From NCBI RefSeq assembly GCF_051304405.1, contig NZ_JBPPGG010000003.1, positions 186,001 through 250,000 of the forward strand: DNA of 64,000 nucleotides, written 5' to 3'. This document shows, piece by piece, positions 8,709 to 18,024 of the stretch (within the stretch, counting starts at the first letter, position 1; each line of letters begins with the position of its first letter). The position numbers and the translations under genes are program-made. The DNA comes from Pedomonas sp051304405. Lineage in GTDB: Bacteria; Pseudomonadota; Alphaproteobacteria; Sphingomonadales; Sphingomonadaceae. The notes under the pieces are model-generated. The model was not told the DNA's origin and did no database searches. It worked only from the letters and a program-made list of their open reading frames with translations.

Positions 8709-9872
8709 TCAAATGGAGCGCGCGATCAGCAACTTCATGATTTCGCTGGTGCCGCCGTAAATGCGAAACGCCCGAGCGTCCTTGTACATTTCGGCAATGG
8801 GGTACTCGAGCATGTAGCCGTACCCTCCAAACAGTTGCAGGCACTCATCAATCACGAAAGCCTGGGCCTCGGTTACGAAGAGCTTCGCCATGGAGGCCGT
8901 TGCCGCATCCAGCTTCCCTTCCAGAAGCTGCTGCGTGCAGTGGTACAGAAATGTCTTGGCGACGGTTGCGCGCGTCTTGCATTCAGCCAGTTTGAACTGG
9001 GTGTTCTGCTGGTCGAACAGAGCCTTCCCGAAAGCCTTGCGCTCCTTGACATAAGCGACGGTCTCTTCCAGCGCGGCCTCCATCATGCCCATGGCCTGCC
9101 AGGCGATGACAAGCCGTTCCTTGGGCAGCTGCTCCATCAACATGCGGAAGCCCTGCCCTTCCACACCCCCCAGCAGGTTTTCGGCCGGTACACGCATGTT
9201 GTTGAAGAAAAGCTCGGTCGTGTCGCGGCCTTCCTGCCCCAGCTTCTTGAGCAGTCGGCCGCGCTCGAAGCCCTCGACCTTGTCCACCTCTACCGCGAAC
9301 AGGGAGATGCCGCGCGCCCCGGCAGCAGGGTCCGTCTTGGCCGCCACCACGACAAGATCGCAGGCGTAGCCATTGGAGATGAATGTCTTCTGCCCGTTGA
9401 TCACATAATGGTCGCCTTCGCGGCGGGCCGTCGTGCGCATGCCTTGCAGGTCCGAGCCCGCGCCCGGCTCCGTCATGGCCACCGCCAGCAAGGTCTCGCC
9501 GCTGACAGCGCCGGGGAGCCATCTGCGGCACTGCTCGTCGGTCGCGTAATTGTAAATGTACGAGGCCACCACGGAGGTGTGGAGCGAGAAGGCAAAGTTC
9601 AGAGCGTGCTTGATGCCTTGCCGCTCCATCACGAGCGCGTCATACCGGAAGTCGAGGCCGGACCCGCCGTATTTCTCGGGGATGGAGACGCCAAGAATTC
9701 CCGCCTCACCAGCCTTGCGCCAGAATTCCCTCTCCACGAAGCCCTGGTCGCGCCAGCGTTGACGGGCGGCCGCATCGGCATGTTCATCAAAGAACCGATC
9801 GACCATCGCCTCGAAGATACTTACTTCGTCGCTGCACATGAAAGACGGACGAGGCAGATCAAACGCAGCCAA
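8709..9872 (-). CDS. Acyl-CoA dehydrogenase, long-chain/isovaleryl type (387 aa)
   Basis: The ACAD segments MTEPGAGSDLQGM, ISNGYACDLVVV and the C-terminal RIYGGTSEIMK are present. Gly in IYGGT replaces the medium-chain Glu, as in LCAD, where the base is the Glu of LPxER; here LPKERLVIAW is present, so the enzyme looks catalytically complete. The start is a TTG at 9872, because GGGAG lies exactly eight bases upstream and the protein then begins AAFDLPRPSF, like relatives. An ATG at 9839 would lose that segment. It is divergent from the KstD-like gene at 10047. Confidence 0.88.
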   Translation of the reverse strand: MAAFDLPRPSFMCSDEVSIFEAMVDRFFDEHADAAARQRWRDQGFVEREFWRKAGEAGILGVSIPEKYGGSGLDFRYDALVMERQGIKHALNFAFSLHTSVVASYIYNYATDEQCRRWLPGAVSGETLLAVAMTEPGAGSDLQGMRTTARREGDHYVINGQKTFISNGYACDLVVVAAKTDPAAGARGISLFAVEVDKVEGFERGRLLKKLGQEGRDTTELFFNNMRVPAENLLGGVEGQGFRMLMEQLPKERLVIAWQAMGMMEAALEETVAYVKERKAFGKALFDQQNTQFKLAECKTRATVAKTFLYHCTQQLLEGKLDAATASMAKLFVTEAQAFVIDECLQLFGGYGYMLEYPIAEMYKDARAFRIYGGTSEIMKLLIARSI

Positions 9873-10046
9873 AACCAAATCTCCCAATTGCGAACACGGG
9901 CAGAGACGGCAGCTATACCACAGGCCCGAATCCGGGAGTTGTCTCGTACTGCAATCAAACAAGCCATGATTTGAAACAGGACACGGAACCTATCGTCTGA
10001 TGCAGACCATAGGGTTATCCATTCCATGCCGTAGGGGAGGTAGAAA

Positions 10047-11738
10047 ATGGACGAAACGTACGACGTCATCATTGCCGGTTCCGGTTCGGCCGGAATGGCA
10101 GCTGCGGTGCGGGCAGCCAAACGGGGCCTCAAGGTCCTGATCGTCGAGAAAGCCCATAAGATCGGCGGCACGTCCGCCACGTCAGGCGGTGTGATCTGGA
10201 TTCCCAACCATGGGCTGGGCACGGATGACTCCAGTGATCAGGCCATGACATATATCCATGCGGTTGCCAACGGGCCGGTTCGCGAGGACCGGGTCAAGGC
10301 ATTTCTCGAAGCCGGGCCACGGATGATCGCCTTCCTCAAGGAAATGGGGCTCCGCCCGACTGTCATGCCCTGGCCCGACTATTTCCCGGAAGCCCCTGGC
10401 GCGCGTGCGGACCGTTCAATCGTCTTCCCGAAATATGATGGACGGCGCCTTAAGGATCTGTTCCCGCTTGTTCGCGAGCAGTACACCCGCTTCAAGCTGA
10501 TGAACCGCTACACGCTGGACTTCATGGAGGCGAACACCATCTCCACGCGTTCGCCGGGCTGGGTCCGTGAACTGGTCAAGGTGATTGGCCGCTACTGGCT
10601 GGATATCGGAACCCGTTTCATCACAAGGCGGGACCGTCTGTTCAGCCTGGGCGCAGCGCTTATTGGCCCGCTGGTCGAGCTTTACGTCAGGCTTGGCGGG
10701 CAGTTCCTGCTCGGCAGCGCCGTCAAGGAACTGGTGGTCGAGAACGGCCGGGTGGTTGGCGTTGTCGTGGAACGTTGGGGTCGCCGCGAGACCATTCGCT
10801 CCCGCCACGGCGTGATCGTCTGCGCAGGCGGCTTCGAGTGGAACCAGAAGCTGCGTGACCGCTTCTTCACCATCCCCGGAAGCACCCGCTATAGCAGCAC
10901 CCCGCCCGAGGCCAATTGCGGCGAAGTTCTGGAGGCGGGTCTGGCAATCGGCGCCGCCACCGAATTCACGGAGACGGGCTGGTGGGTTCCCACCATGACC
11001 ATCCCGATCCCGGGCGTTTCCAATTTCGAGGAAATCCATCAGGCCACGTTTGACGTTGGCCGGCCGCACAGCGTGTGCGTCAACCGCAATGGAGACCGCT
11101 TCGTGGATGAGGCCTGCGGCTATGACCGCTTCGGAAATGCCATGATGGAGGACCAGCTCAAGACCGGCGCCAACACGCCGTGCTGGTTGGTATTCGATGC
11201 CACCTTCCGGTACAAGTTCACCGCAGGCGGCATTATGCCGACCGCCATCATGCCCGACTGGAAGATCCCGGTTGACTGGTGGGATCATTATATCTTCCGC
11301 GCCTCGACCGTGCGGGAGCTGGCGCAGAAAATCGAAATCAACCCGGACAAGCTGGAATCCGTCGTCGCCCGCATGAACGAATACGCCAGAACGGGCCATG
11401 ATCCGGAGTTCGGACGCGGCAGCAACATCTACGACGTCAATTTTGGCGACCCCGCAGTCAAACCCAACCCGTGCCTTGGCCCCATCGAAAAGGCTCCTTT
11501 CTACGCCGTCCCGATCAACCTCGGCGACCTCGGCACCAAGGGGGGCCTGAAGTGCGACGCCTCCGCGCGCGTCCTCGACCAGTCAGGGCAACCGATCCCG
11601 GGCCTTTATGCGGCGGGCAACGCCTCCGGCTCCCCGTTCGGCAATTCCTATCCGGGCGCAGGGGGGACCATTGGTCCGGCCATGGTGTTCGGCTTCATTG
11701 CGGCTGACATGGTTGCGGCCGAAGCCGCCCAATCCTGA
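10047..11738 (+). CDS. FAD-dependent 3-ketosteroid-1-dehydrogenase-like oxidoreductase (563 aa)
   Basis: A flavoprotein of the KstD/fumarate-reductase family. The N-terminus has the FAD motif GSGSAGMAAA, then EKAHKIGGTSATSGG; the C-terminus has GLYAAGNASG and SYPGAGGTIGP. Tyr535 and Gly539 have the Tyr-x-x-x-Gly spacing of the catalytic Tyr487/Gly491 of Rhodococcus KstD1, and GDLGTKGGL is the usual KstD substrate segment. 1,2-dehydrogenation of a 3-keto ring is the expected reaction; 4-ene dehydrogenation or fumarate-reductase-like activity is possible. GGGGAGG precedes the ATG. An SDR at 11799 follows in the same direction. Confidence 0.82.
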   Translation: MDETYDVIIAGSGSAGMAAAVRAAKRGLKVLIVEKAHKIGGTSATSGGVIWIPNHGLGTDDSSDQAMTYIHAVANGPVREDRVKAFLEAGPRMIAFLKEMGLRPTVMPWPDYFPEAPGARADRSIVFPKYDGRRLKDLFPLVREQYTRFKLMNRYTLDFMEANTISTRSPGWVRELVKVIGRYWLDIGTRFITRRDRLFSLGAALIGPLVELYVRLGGQFLLGSAVKELVVENGRVVGVVVERWGRRETIRSRHGVIVCAGGFEWNQKLRDRFFTIPGSTRYSSTPPEANCGEVLEAGLAIGAATEFTETGWWVPTMTIPIPGVSNFEEIHQATFDVGRPHSVCVNRNGDRFVDEACGYDRFGNAMMEDQLKTGANTPCWLVFDATFRYKFTAGGIMPTAIMPDWKIPVDWWDHYIFRASTVRELAQKIEINPDKLESVVARMNEYARTGHDPEFGRGSNIYDVNFGDPAVKPNPCLGPIEKAPFYAVPINLGDLGTKGGLKCDASARVLDQSGQPIPGLYAAGNASGSPFGNSYPGAGGTIGPAMVFGFIAADMVAAEAAQS

Positions 11739-11798
11739 CATCGGCTCACGTTGGACAACAGAGAACACAGAAATCGACGCATAGGGGGAGGAAAATTC

Positions 11799-12578
11799 AT
11801 GGGTCGCCTGCAAGGCAAGGTCGCGATTATCACGGGCGCTGCGCGCGGTCAGGGCGAGGCAACCGCCCGTCTCTTTGCCGATGAGGGCTGCTCTGTCGTG
11901 CTGACAGACATTCTCGCGGCTGGAGGCGAGGCCGTCGCCGCGAGCATTGGTGAGCGCGCACGGTTTGTGCGCCACAATGTGACGGACGCAGCGGACTGGG
12001 AAACGGTGGTCCAGACCGCACTGTCCGCGTTCGGGAAGGTGGATATCCTGGTGAACAACGCGGCGATCACCATGTACAACCCCATCGAGCAGACCACCAG
12101 GGACGATCTCCAGCGGGTGCTCTCGGTAAACGTGGTGGGCCCTTTTCTCGGGATCAAGGCTGTCCTTCCGCTGATGAAGGAAGCGCGCCGGGGCTCGATC
12201 GTCAACATCTCCTCGGTCAATGGCCTGCGCGGAACCATGGGCATGAGCGCCTATGATGCGTGCAAGTGGGCGGTGCGCGGGATGACAAAATCCATCGCGC
12301 TCGAAGGGGCCCCCTACAATGTGCGGGCGAATTCCGTCCACCCGGGCGCGATCGACACGCCGATGCTCAATCCGACCGGCACTTTCGAGTCCGAACCGCT
12401 GGCGCGCGCCTTCGGCATTCCCTTTGGCCGCATCGGCCAGCCGGCAGAGGTCGCTTACGCCTCTCTCTTCCTCGCCAGCGATGAAGCGTCCTACATCAGC
12501 GGCGCCGAACTGGCAGTGGATGGTGCCTGGACTGCGGGGCTGACCTCCAACATGCAGGAGCTGGACAACGCTTCCTGA
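11799..12578 (+). CDS. Short-chain dehydrogenase/reductase (259 aa)
   Basis: A classical SDR with TGAARGQG, LTDILA after strand 2 (NAD preference), NNAA, the catalytic Ser in NISSVNG and the active site YDACK, ending VDGAWTAGL and a short tail. The ATG at 11799 is chosen because GGGGGAGG lies seven bases upstream; a TTG at 11751 would add 16 residues of non-SDR sequence. It sits 60 bases behind the KstD-like flavoprotein and may act on the same ring system as a hydroxysteroid-type dehydrogenase; the substrate is inferred only from position. Confidence 0.88.
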   Translation: MGRLQGKVAIITGAARGQGEATARLFADEGCSVVLTDILAAGGEAVAASIGERARFVRHNVTDAADWETVVQTALSAFGKVDILVNNAAITMYNPIEQTTRDDLQRVLSVNVVGPFLGIKAVLPLMKEARRGSIVNISSVNGLRGTMGMSAYDACKWAVRGMTKSIALEGAPYNVRANSVHPGAIDTPMLNPTGTFESEPLARAFGIPFGRIGQPAEVAYASLFLASDEASYISGAELAVDGAWTAGLTSNMQELDNAS

Positions 12579-12638
12579 TCCCGGCACCCGTGCGCGTTCC
12601 GCACGTGAGGCCAGCCGTCCGAAGGCATATCGCTCCTT

Positions 12639-12673
12639 GCAGCGGCGAAGTGATCGTTGGACTTCGCCGCTGC
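12639..12673. terminator. Bidirectional hairpin between convergent SDR genes
   Basis: A 13-bp perfect stem (12639-12651 with 12661-12673) has a 9-base loop and lies between stop codons at 12578 and 12681. No strong T-run follows on either strand, so termination strength is uncertain. Confidence 0.6.
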
Positions 12674-12680
12674 CGCAGGA

Positions 12681-13430
12681 TCACAGCGTATAGCCGCCAT
12701 CCGCAATCAGCGTCTGGCCGCTAAAATAGCTCGACCGATCGGAAGCAAAGAAGGCGGCAGCCTCCCCGATGTCCTCAGCCGTGCCGAAGCGGCGCAGTGG
12801 TATGGACTTGCGGAACGTCTCCCAGAATTCTGGCGTCATGCGCTCGGCGATGTACTGCTCGCCAAGACCCGCATTCATTGCGCCCGGAGCCACCGTATTG
12901 GCACGGATGCCATACTTGCCCTCTTCCTTCGCAACGCCCCGGCACAGCGCCTCGATCGCCGCCTTGGGGGCCGCCGAGATGCTGTCTCCCGGGATCACGC
13001 GGGTGTTGGCCATCGATGTCACCGCAACAATGCTGCCGCCCCCCTGCGCGCGAAATCGCGGCAGGATAGCCGCGAGCACTCGTGTGAAACCGAGCGTTTC
13101 CGTCTCGAACACATCGCGCCACTGCGCTTCGCTGATTTGGGAAATATAAGGCTGGTCAATGGCGCATCCCGCCGCAAAGACCACGGCGCCGATCGGCCCG
13201 CACGCGGATGTCACTTCCGCCACAACGGATTCGACCGACGCGCTGTCCATGACATCGCATTGCACAGCGTAGGCGCGACATGTTGCGGGCAGCGACCTGG
13301 CCAGTGTGTCCGCCCGTTCCCGACCTGCGCGATAGGTGAACGCAACGTTGGGCCACTCGCGGGCAAGCGCCCGGACGCAACCGGCACCAAGGCCGCCGGA
13401 ACCACCGAAAACCAGCGCCGTCTTTGTCAT
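12681..13430 (-). CDS. SDR-fold protein with altered active site (249 aa)
   Basis: SDR fold and length, but the signature is degenerate. The glycine motif reads FGGSGGLGAG without the usual Thr. The segment that should be YxASK reads SAAPK, so Ser replaces the catalytic Tyr while Lys remains. The catalytic Ser is present in VTSMAN, and the tail SGQTLIADGGYTL is normal. It may be a poor reductase, a different kind of catalyst or a structural partner. It is 12 bases downstream of the SDR at 13443-14213, which has an intact active site, so a heteromeric SDR pair is possible. GGGAAGGA precedes the ATG. Confidence 0.85.
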   Translation of the reverse strand: MTKTALVFGGSGGLGAGCVRALAREWPNVAFTYRAGRERADTLARSLPATCRAYAVQCDVMDSASVESVVAEVTSACGPIGAVVFAAGCAIDQPYISQISEAQWRDVFETETLGFTRVLAAILPRFRAQGGGSIVAVTSMANTRVIPGDSISAAPKAAIEALCRGVAKEEGKYGIRANTVAPGAMNAGLGEQYIAERMTPEFWETFRKSIPLRRFGTAEDIGEAAAFFASDRSSYFSGQTLIADGGYTL

Positions 13431-13442
13431 TCCTTCCCTCCC

Positions 13443-14213
13443 TCAGGCGCGAATGGTGCTGCCGCCATCGACCTTCAGCTCCATCCCCGTTGTGAAGCTT
13501 GACGCATCGGAGGCGAGCCACAGCGCCGCCTGCGCCACCTCCTCGGGTTTGCCGATGCGGCCAAGCGGGTGGATCCGGGAAAACAGCGCATAGGCCTTTT
13601 CGCGCTCCATCCCGGTCCGCCGGAGTTCTTCCTCGAACATCTCGGTCTCGATGCCCCCCGGGATCACGGCATTCACCCGGATCGGCCACCCGGCGGCAGC
13701 ACATTCAAGTGCCAGCACCCGCGTCATCGCATTGAGCGCGGCCTTGCTCACGCTGTAGGCGGCGAACCCCGGGGTGACGCGGATACCGAAAGCCGAAGAA
13801 ATGTTGACGATGCTGCCCGGTTCACCAGACCGCTGCATCAGCGGCAGCGCAGCCCGGCATCCCAGAAATGGGCCGCGCAGATTGATCTCCATGTGATCAT
13901 CCCAGTTCGCGTCGTCCGCGGCCGCGAGCGTTGAACCGCGGGTAATGCCGGCACAGTTGACCAGAACATTGAGCTTTCCGAACCGGGACTCGGTCGCCGC
14001 AAGTGCTTCCCGCCACTGTCCATCGTTGCGCACATCCAGCGCGACAGCGAGCGTCTCCCCTTCGATCTGGCTGGCAGCGGCCCTGGATTGCTCAAGCGAA
14101 CGGGCCGCGACAACGACCTGCGCGCCTTCGGCTGCGAACAATCGGGCGATACTGAATCCTATTCCCTTTGCCGCGCCTGTTACAAAGGCAACCTTTCCCT
14201 CCAGAACTGGCAC
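13443..14213 (-). CDS. Short-chain dehydrogenase/reductase (256 aa)
   Basis: A classical SDR with TGAAKGIG, NCAG, NISSAFG and the active site YSVSK, ending MELKVDGGSTIRA. The start is a GTG at 14213, preceded at six bases by a perfect AGGAGG; the protein then begins PVLEGKVAFVTG as expected, whereas upstream residues to 14324 look non-coding. It is the first gene of a two-SDR operon with 12681-13430, and divergent from the crotonase at 14410. The FabG-like fold gives no clue to the substrate. Confidence 0.88.
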   Translation of the reverse strand: MPVLEGKVAFVTGAAKGIGFSIARLFAAEGAQVVVAARSLEQSRAAASQIEGETLAVALDVRNDGQWREALAATESRFGKLNVLVNCAGITRGSTLAAADDANWDDHMEINLRGPFLGCRAALPLMQRSGEPGSIVNISSAFGIRVTPGFAAYSVSKAALNAMTRVLALECAAAGWPIRVNAVIPGGIETEMFEEELRRTGMEREKAYALFSRIHPLGRIGKPEEVAQAALWLASDASSFTTGMELKVDGGSTIRA

Positions 14214-14409
14214 CGGCTCCCTCCTGATTGATGATCCGATGCCCGAACGATGCCTTCTTGCAGGTCCGCGATCCAGCTCTGACAGCCCGGTTCCGGCGGC
14301 ACCATGCGCCGTGATGCACGCCATTCTTCATCAGCAGACAATCCGCGCTACTGTTGTCGTCGCCTCGAGCCAGCTATTGTTCTGTACCAATAAGAGAACG
14401 AGGGGGATC

Positions 14410-15177
14410 ATGGCTTTCGAAACACTGCGTCTATCGGTCGAAAATGGTGTGGCGGAAATCCGTCTGGCGCGACCGGACCTGCTGAACCGGTTCGACATGC
14501 AGGCGCATGTCGAATTCGTGTCGGCAATCGAGCAGGTATCGGAAGACATTCCGGCGATCCGGGCCCTGATCCTTTCGGCTGAAGGCAAGGCCTTCTCCGC
14601 CGGCGGCGACTTCGAGGAAATGCTTGAGGCCAACGCCTCCAAGGCCGTTCGCAACAACATGGTCAAATATGCCAAGGGCGTTTTCTATGGCATTGCCGAA
14701 CTGCCGATCCCGGTGATCTCCGCCGTTCAGGGCGCCGCAATCGGACTAGGCGCCACCATTGCCACGCTTTCCGATATCGTTATTGCCTGGAAGGGCGCCA
14801 AGATCGCCGACACCCATGTCAACGTCGGCCTGGCGGCGGGCGACGGCGGCATCATCAGCTGGTCGCAGTCGATCGGCATCAACCGCGCGAAACGCTACCT
14901 CTTGACCGGCGACATCATCACGGGCGAGCAGGCCTATGAATGGGGTCTGGTCACCGAGCTGGTCGAGACGCCGGAAGAAGCCCTGCCCCGCGCCCGCGCA
15001 CTGGCCGAGAAAATCGCGGCAATGCCTCCCCTCGGCGTGATCGGTACCAAGCGCGCTTTCTCGCGCATCACCAGCCTGATCGCCTCCCAGGCACTGACCC
15101 CCGGCCTTGAGTTCGAAATGGAAGCCATGGCCAGCCCGGACCTTGTCGCGACCGTCAATCGTCTGCGCCAGAAGTAG
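14410..15177 (+). CDS. Crotonase-family protein lacking hydratase glutamates (255 aa)
   Basis: The crotonase fold is shown by SAGGDFEEM (oxyanion hole) and by the loop GLAAGDGGIISW. Both hydratase glutamates are replaced: the first motif reads GLGATIATLSD and the second reads IADTHVNVG. The DTHVxVGL..GDGG pattern is a recognised crotonase variant whose members are mostly uncharacterised; hydrolase, isomerase or C-C lyase chemistry is possible. The ATG at 14410 follows GAGGGGGATC. It leads a plus-strand run with a dienoyl-CoA-reductase-like enzyme and two SDRs. Confidence 0.85.
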   Translation: MAFETLRLSVENGVAEIRLARPDLLNRFDMQAHVEFVSAIEQVSEDIPAIRALILSAEGKAFSAGGDFEEMLEANASKAVRNNMVKYAKGVFYGIAELPIPVISAVQGAAIGLGATIATLSDIVIAWKGAKIADTHVNVGLAAGDGGIISWSQSIGINRAKRYLLTGDIITGEQAYEWGLVTELVETPEEALPRARALAEKIAAMPPLGVIGTKRAFSRITSLIASQALTPGLEFEMEAMASPDLVATVNRLRQK

Positions 15178-15226
15178 TTCCGCTTCCGACCCGCTTGATG
15201 CCTGCCCCGGGCCACAGGAGTGAACA

Positions 15227-17200
15227 ATGCACTACACGCACGTCCATACGCCCCTCCGCATTGGCAACCAGACAATAAAGAACCGTATTTTCCGTCCGGC
15301 CCATGGGACCATCCTGGGCAAGGGATCGATGAACGACACCCTGATTGCCTATCATGAAGCACGTGCGCGCGGCGGTGCGGGGCTGTCGATCATCGAAGTG
15401 GGCTCGGTCCATCCCACAAGTCCGCTCTCGATTGACCTGTGGAAGCCCGAGCTCGAGCCCGGCTATCGCAAGCTGATGGACGTCTGCCGCAAATACGACA
15501 TGAAGGTCTACCAGCAGCTCTGGCACGCGGGGCATCACGCCATTCCGCGGGACGGCAGCCCGCCCTGGGGCGTCAGCGCCACGCCCAGCGTCGAGGTGGG
15601 TGTTGTCCCGATCGAGATGACCAAGGCGATGATCGCCCAGATCATCGAAGCCTACACGACCGCTGCCCGCCGGATGGAAGCCTGGGGCCTTGACGGCGTC
15701 GAGGTCCATTGCGCCCACGGCTACCTGCCCGCCCAGTTCCTCTCGGCAAACACCAACCTGAGGACCGACGAGTATGGCGGCGCGACCATCGAAGAGCGGG
15801 CGCGGTTCGTCATCGAACTGATGGAGTCCGTGCGCAGCGCGGTCTCCCGCGATTTTGTCGTTGGCGTTCGGCTGGCCCCGGACCTCACCGTCGGCGGCGT
15901 TGACGAGGAGCAGAACCTCGCTGTCGCCCGCATGCTCCAGGACCGCGGCCTGATCGATTACGTCAACGTCTCGGTGGGCAATTACAACAGCTACACCAAG
16001 ATGGTCGGCGGAATGCACGAGCCGGTTGGCTACGAACTGCCGACCAGCCGGCCGATTACGCGCCAGATCGATCTGCCGACCATGGTTGTCGGCCGCTTCC
16101 GCACGCTCGAGGAATGCGACCAGGTCATCCGGGCCGGTGATGCCGACATGGTGGGCCTGGTGCGCGCGATGATCGCCGACCCTGACCTTGTCACGAAGAG
16201 CCTTGCCGGCAAGGCAGACCAGGTGCGCCCCTGCATCGGCTGCAACCAGGCCTGCGTCGCGCAGGTCTCGACCGAGCATGGCCATATGGAATGCGCCGTC
16301 AATCCGGGCACCGGGCACGAGCTTTACCGGGGTGATGCCGTTCTGGTGCCGGCGACGGAGCCGAAGAACGTTCTGGTGGTCGGCGGCGGACCGGCGGGGC
16401 TGGAAGCGGCCCGTGTGGCAGCGCTGCGTGGCCACAAGGTGACGCTGGCAGAAGCCAGCCCGCAACTTGGCGGTGCTTTGCGCGCTGCTGCCAAGGCGCC
16501 GACCCGTCACGGCATGATCGACATCGTGACCTGGCTTGAATCCGAGATCTTCCGCCTCGGTGTCAGCGTCAACCTCTCCACCTACATGGACGAGAACGAT
16601 GTGATTGCCTCGGGAGCCGATGCCATCGTGATCGCAACCGGCTCGATCCCGCGCATGGATGGCATTCAGCACTCCCATCCGGGCCAGCCGATCCGAGGCT
16701 TCAACCGGCCCAATGTCATCTCGTCGCTCGACCTGTTCATGCAGCCGCCGTCCAACCTCGGGCGCAGCGCCGTCGTCATTGACGATGTCGGTCACTACGA
16801 AGGTCTGGCGTCTGCCGAGCACCTGATCGAGCAAGGCCTTGCCGTGACCTATGTGACACGGCTGCGGATGCTCGCCCCCCTGGCCCAGGGCCCGCTGATG
16901 GTGGAGCCGTTCCTGACGCGGATGCGGGGCAAGCCGTTCGACTACCGGATCCGGCACCGCGTGGTGGAGATCGCCGATGGCGAGGTTCTGATCAGCCCGA
17001 CCCATTTCACCGACGATGCCGACGTCCAGCGTCTGCCCGCCGATACCGTGGTGTTCATTTCGGCGAACGCTCCCAACCGCGAGCTCTACACGGCGCTGTC
17101 CGACCGCTTCAAGGACATCCGGGTGGTTGGCGATGCCAACTCCCCCCGTTTTCTCCAGTCCGCCATTCGCGAAGGACACATCGCTGGCGCGTCGATCTGA
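15227..17200 (+). CDS. 2,4-dienoyl-CoA reductase-like FMN/FAD/4Fe-4S enzyme (657 aa)
   Basis: Three-part reductase. Residues 1 to about 330 form an OYE-type FMN barrel with VHCAHGYLPAQFLS at the active site. The cluster CIGCNQAC followed twelve residues later by another Cys matches the 4Fe-4S motif. The C-terminal half holds the FAD dinucleotide motif VVGGGPAGLEAAR and a second nucleotide fold. This architecture is shared by FadH 2,4-dienoyl-CoA reductase, trimethylamine dehydrogenase and the bile-acid enzymes BaiCD/BaiH. The island context makes reduction of a conjugated dienoyl-CoA or a ketosteroid enone equally plausible. ACAGGAG lies before the ATG. The SDR at 17215 follows by 14 bases. 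Confidence 0.9.
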   Translation: MHYTHVHTPLRIGNQTIKNRIFRPAHGTILGKGSMNDTLIAYHEARARGGAGLSIIEVGSVHPTSPLSIDLWKPELEPGYRKLMDVCRKYDMKVYQQLWHAGHHAIPRDGSPPWGVSATPSVEVGVVPIEMTKAMIAQIIEAYTTAARRMEAWGLDGVEVHCAHGYLPAQFLSANTNLRTDEYGGATIEERARFVIELMESVRSAVSRDFVVGVRLAPDLTVGGVDEEQNLAVARMLQDRGLIDYVNVSVGNYNSYTKMVGGMHEPVGYELPTSRPITRQIDLPTMVVGRFRTLEECDQVIRAGDADMVGLVRAMIADPDLVTKSLAGKADQVRPCIGCNQACVAQVSTEHGHMECAVNPGTGHELYRGDAVLVPATEPKNVLVVGGGPAGLEAARVAALRGHKVTLAEASPQLGGALRAAAKAPTRHGMIDIVTWLESEIFRLGVSVNLSTYMDENDVIASGADAIVIATGSIPRMDGIQHSHPGQPIRGFNRPNVISSLDLFMQPPSNLGRSAVVIDDVGHYEGLASAEHLIEQGLAVTYVTRLRMLAPLAQGPLMVEPFLTRMRGKPFDYRIRHRVVEIADGEVLISPTHFTDDADVQRLPADTVVFISANAPNRELYTALSDRFKDIRVVGDANSPRFLQSAIREGHIAGASI

Positions 17201-17214
17201 AGGGAGTGGAACAC

Positions 17215-18006
17215 ATGGCTGTACTCGAAGGAAAGGTGGCGATCGTTCTGGGAGCCTCGGCGCCCAGTGGAACTGGCTGGGCGATTGCCAAGCGTTTCGC
17301 CAAGGAGGGCGCAAGGCTCGTCGTTGGGGCCCGCCGCAGCGAGCCGTTGGCCGAACTTGCGAAAGCGACCGGGGGAATCGCACAGGCGTGCGACGTGGCG
17401 GATGAGGAACAGGTCCGCGCCTTTGTCGCCCGCGCCATCGACAGCTACGGGCAGCTCGACATTGCGGTGAACGCGGCCGCCCTGCCGATGGGGGGAACAA
17501 TTGCCAATGCCCCCGTAAGCGACGCTCGCGCGGCGATGGAGGTCAACTACTTCGGCAGCCTCTATTTCGTCCGCCACAGCGCGGCCGCGATGCGGAACGG
17601 CGGCTCGATCATCCTCTTCTCGTCGCTTGCTGCGGCAAAGCCGATGGAGTTCGTCTACCCTTACGCCTGCGCCAAGGCGGCAATCGACTGCCTGGTACGG
17701 TATGCGGCCGCCGAATATGGCCGCAAGGGCATCAAGGTGAATTCCATCCTCCCCGGCCCGATCCGCAGCGAGATGTCGTCCGGCCTGTGGAGCGTTCCCG
17801 GCATGGAAGAAACCTACGCCCGCGCAATTCCGCTGGGGCGCATCGGCGAGCCGGAAGACTATGCCGACGCCGCACTGTGGCTCGCCGGCCCCTCCTTCGT
17901 GACCGGGCTCAACCTCCATGTGAGTGGCGGCAACCAGTTGACGCGACTGCCAACGCTTGACGAACGCCCCAGTCTGGTCGGCCCCGACCCCACAAACGCT
18001 GCATGA
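17215..18006 (+). CDS. Short-chain dehydrogenase/reductase (263 aa)
   Basis: An SDR with an extended glycine loop (LGASAPSGTG in place of TGxxxGxG), catalytic Ser in LFSSLAA and the active site YACAK. The longer loop after the first strand recalls divergent SDRs in which a nucleotide-phosphate-binding Arg (GARRSE) suggests NADPH. The ATG at 17215 is preferred because AGGGAG lies eight bases upstream; a GTG at 17206 overlaps that site. It is probably co-transcribed with the dienoyl-CoA-reductase-like gene and the next SDR, which starts 18 bases later. Confidence 0.87.
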   Translation: MAVLEGKVAIVLGASAPSGTGWAIAKRFAKEGARLVVGARRSEPLAELAKATGGIAQACDVADEEQVRAFVARAIDSYGQLDIAVNAAALPMGGTIANAPVSDARAAMEVNYFGSLYFVRHSAAAMRNGGSIILFSSLAAAKPMEFVYPYACAKAAIDCLVRYAAAEYGRKGIKVNSILPGPIRSEMSSGLWSVPGMEETYARAIPLGRIGEPEDYADAALWLAGPSFVTGLNLHVSGGNQLTRLPTLDERPSLVGPDPTNAA

Positions 18007-18024
18007 ACAGAAAGTAGCATTGCG

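Noticed and set aside
15155..17500. A 781-codon open frame on the minus strand opposite the dienoyl-CoA-reductase-like gene
   Set aside because: It runs antisense to a gene with clear FMN, 4Fe-4S and FAD motifs; its translation is Arg/His/Gly rich without any domain and reflects high GC at third positions.
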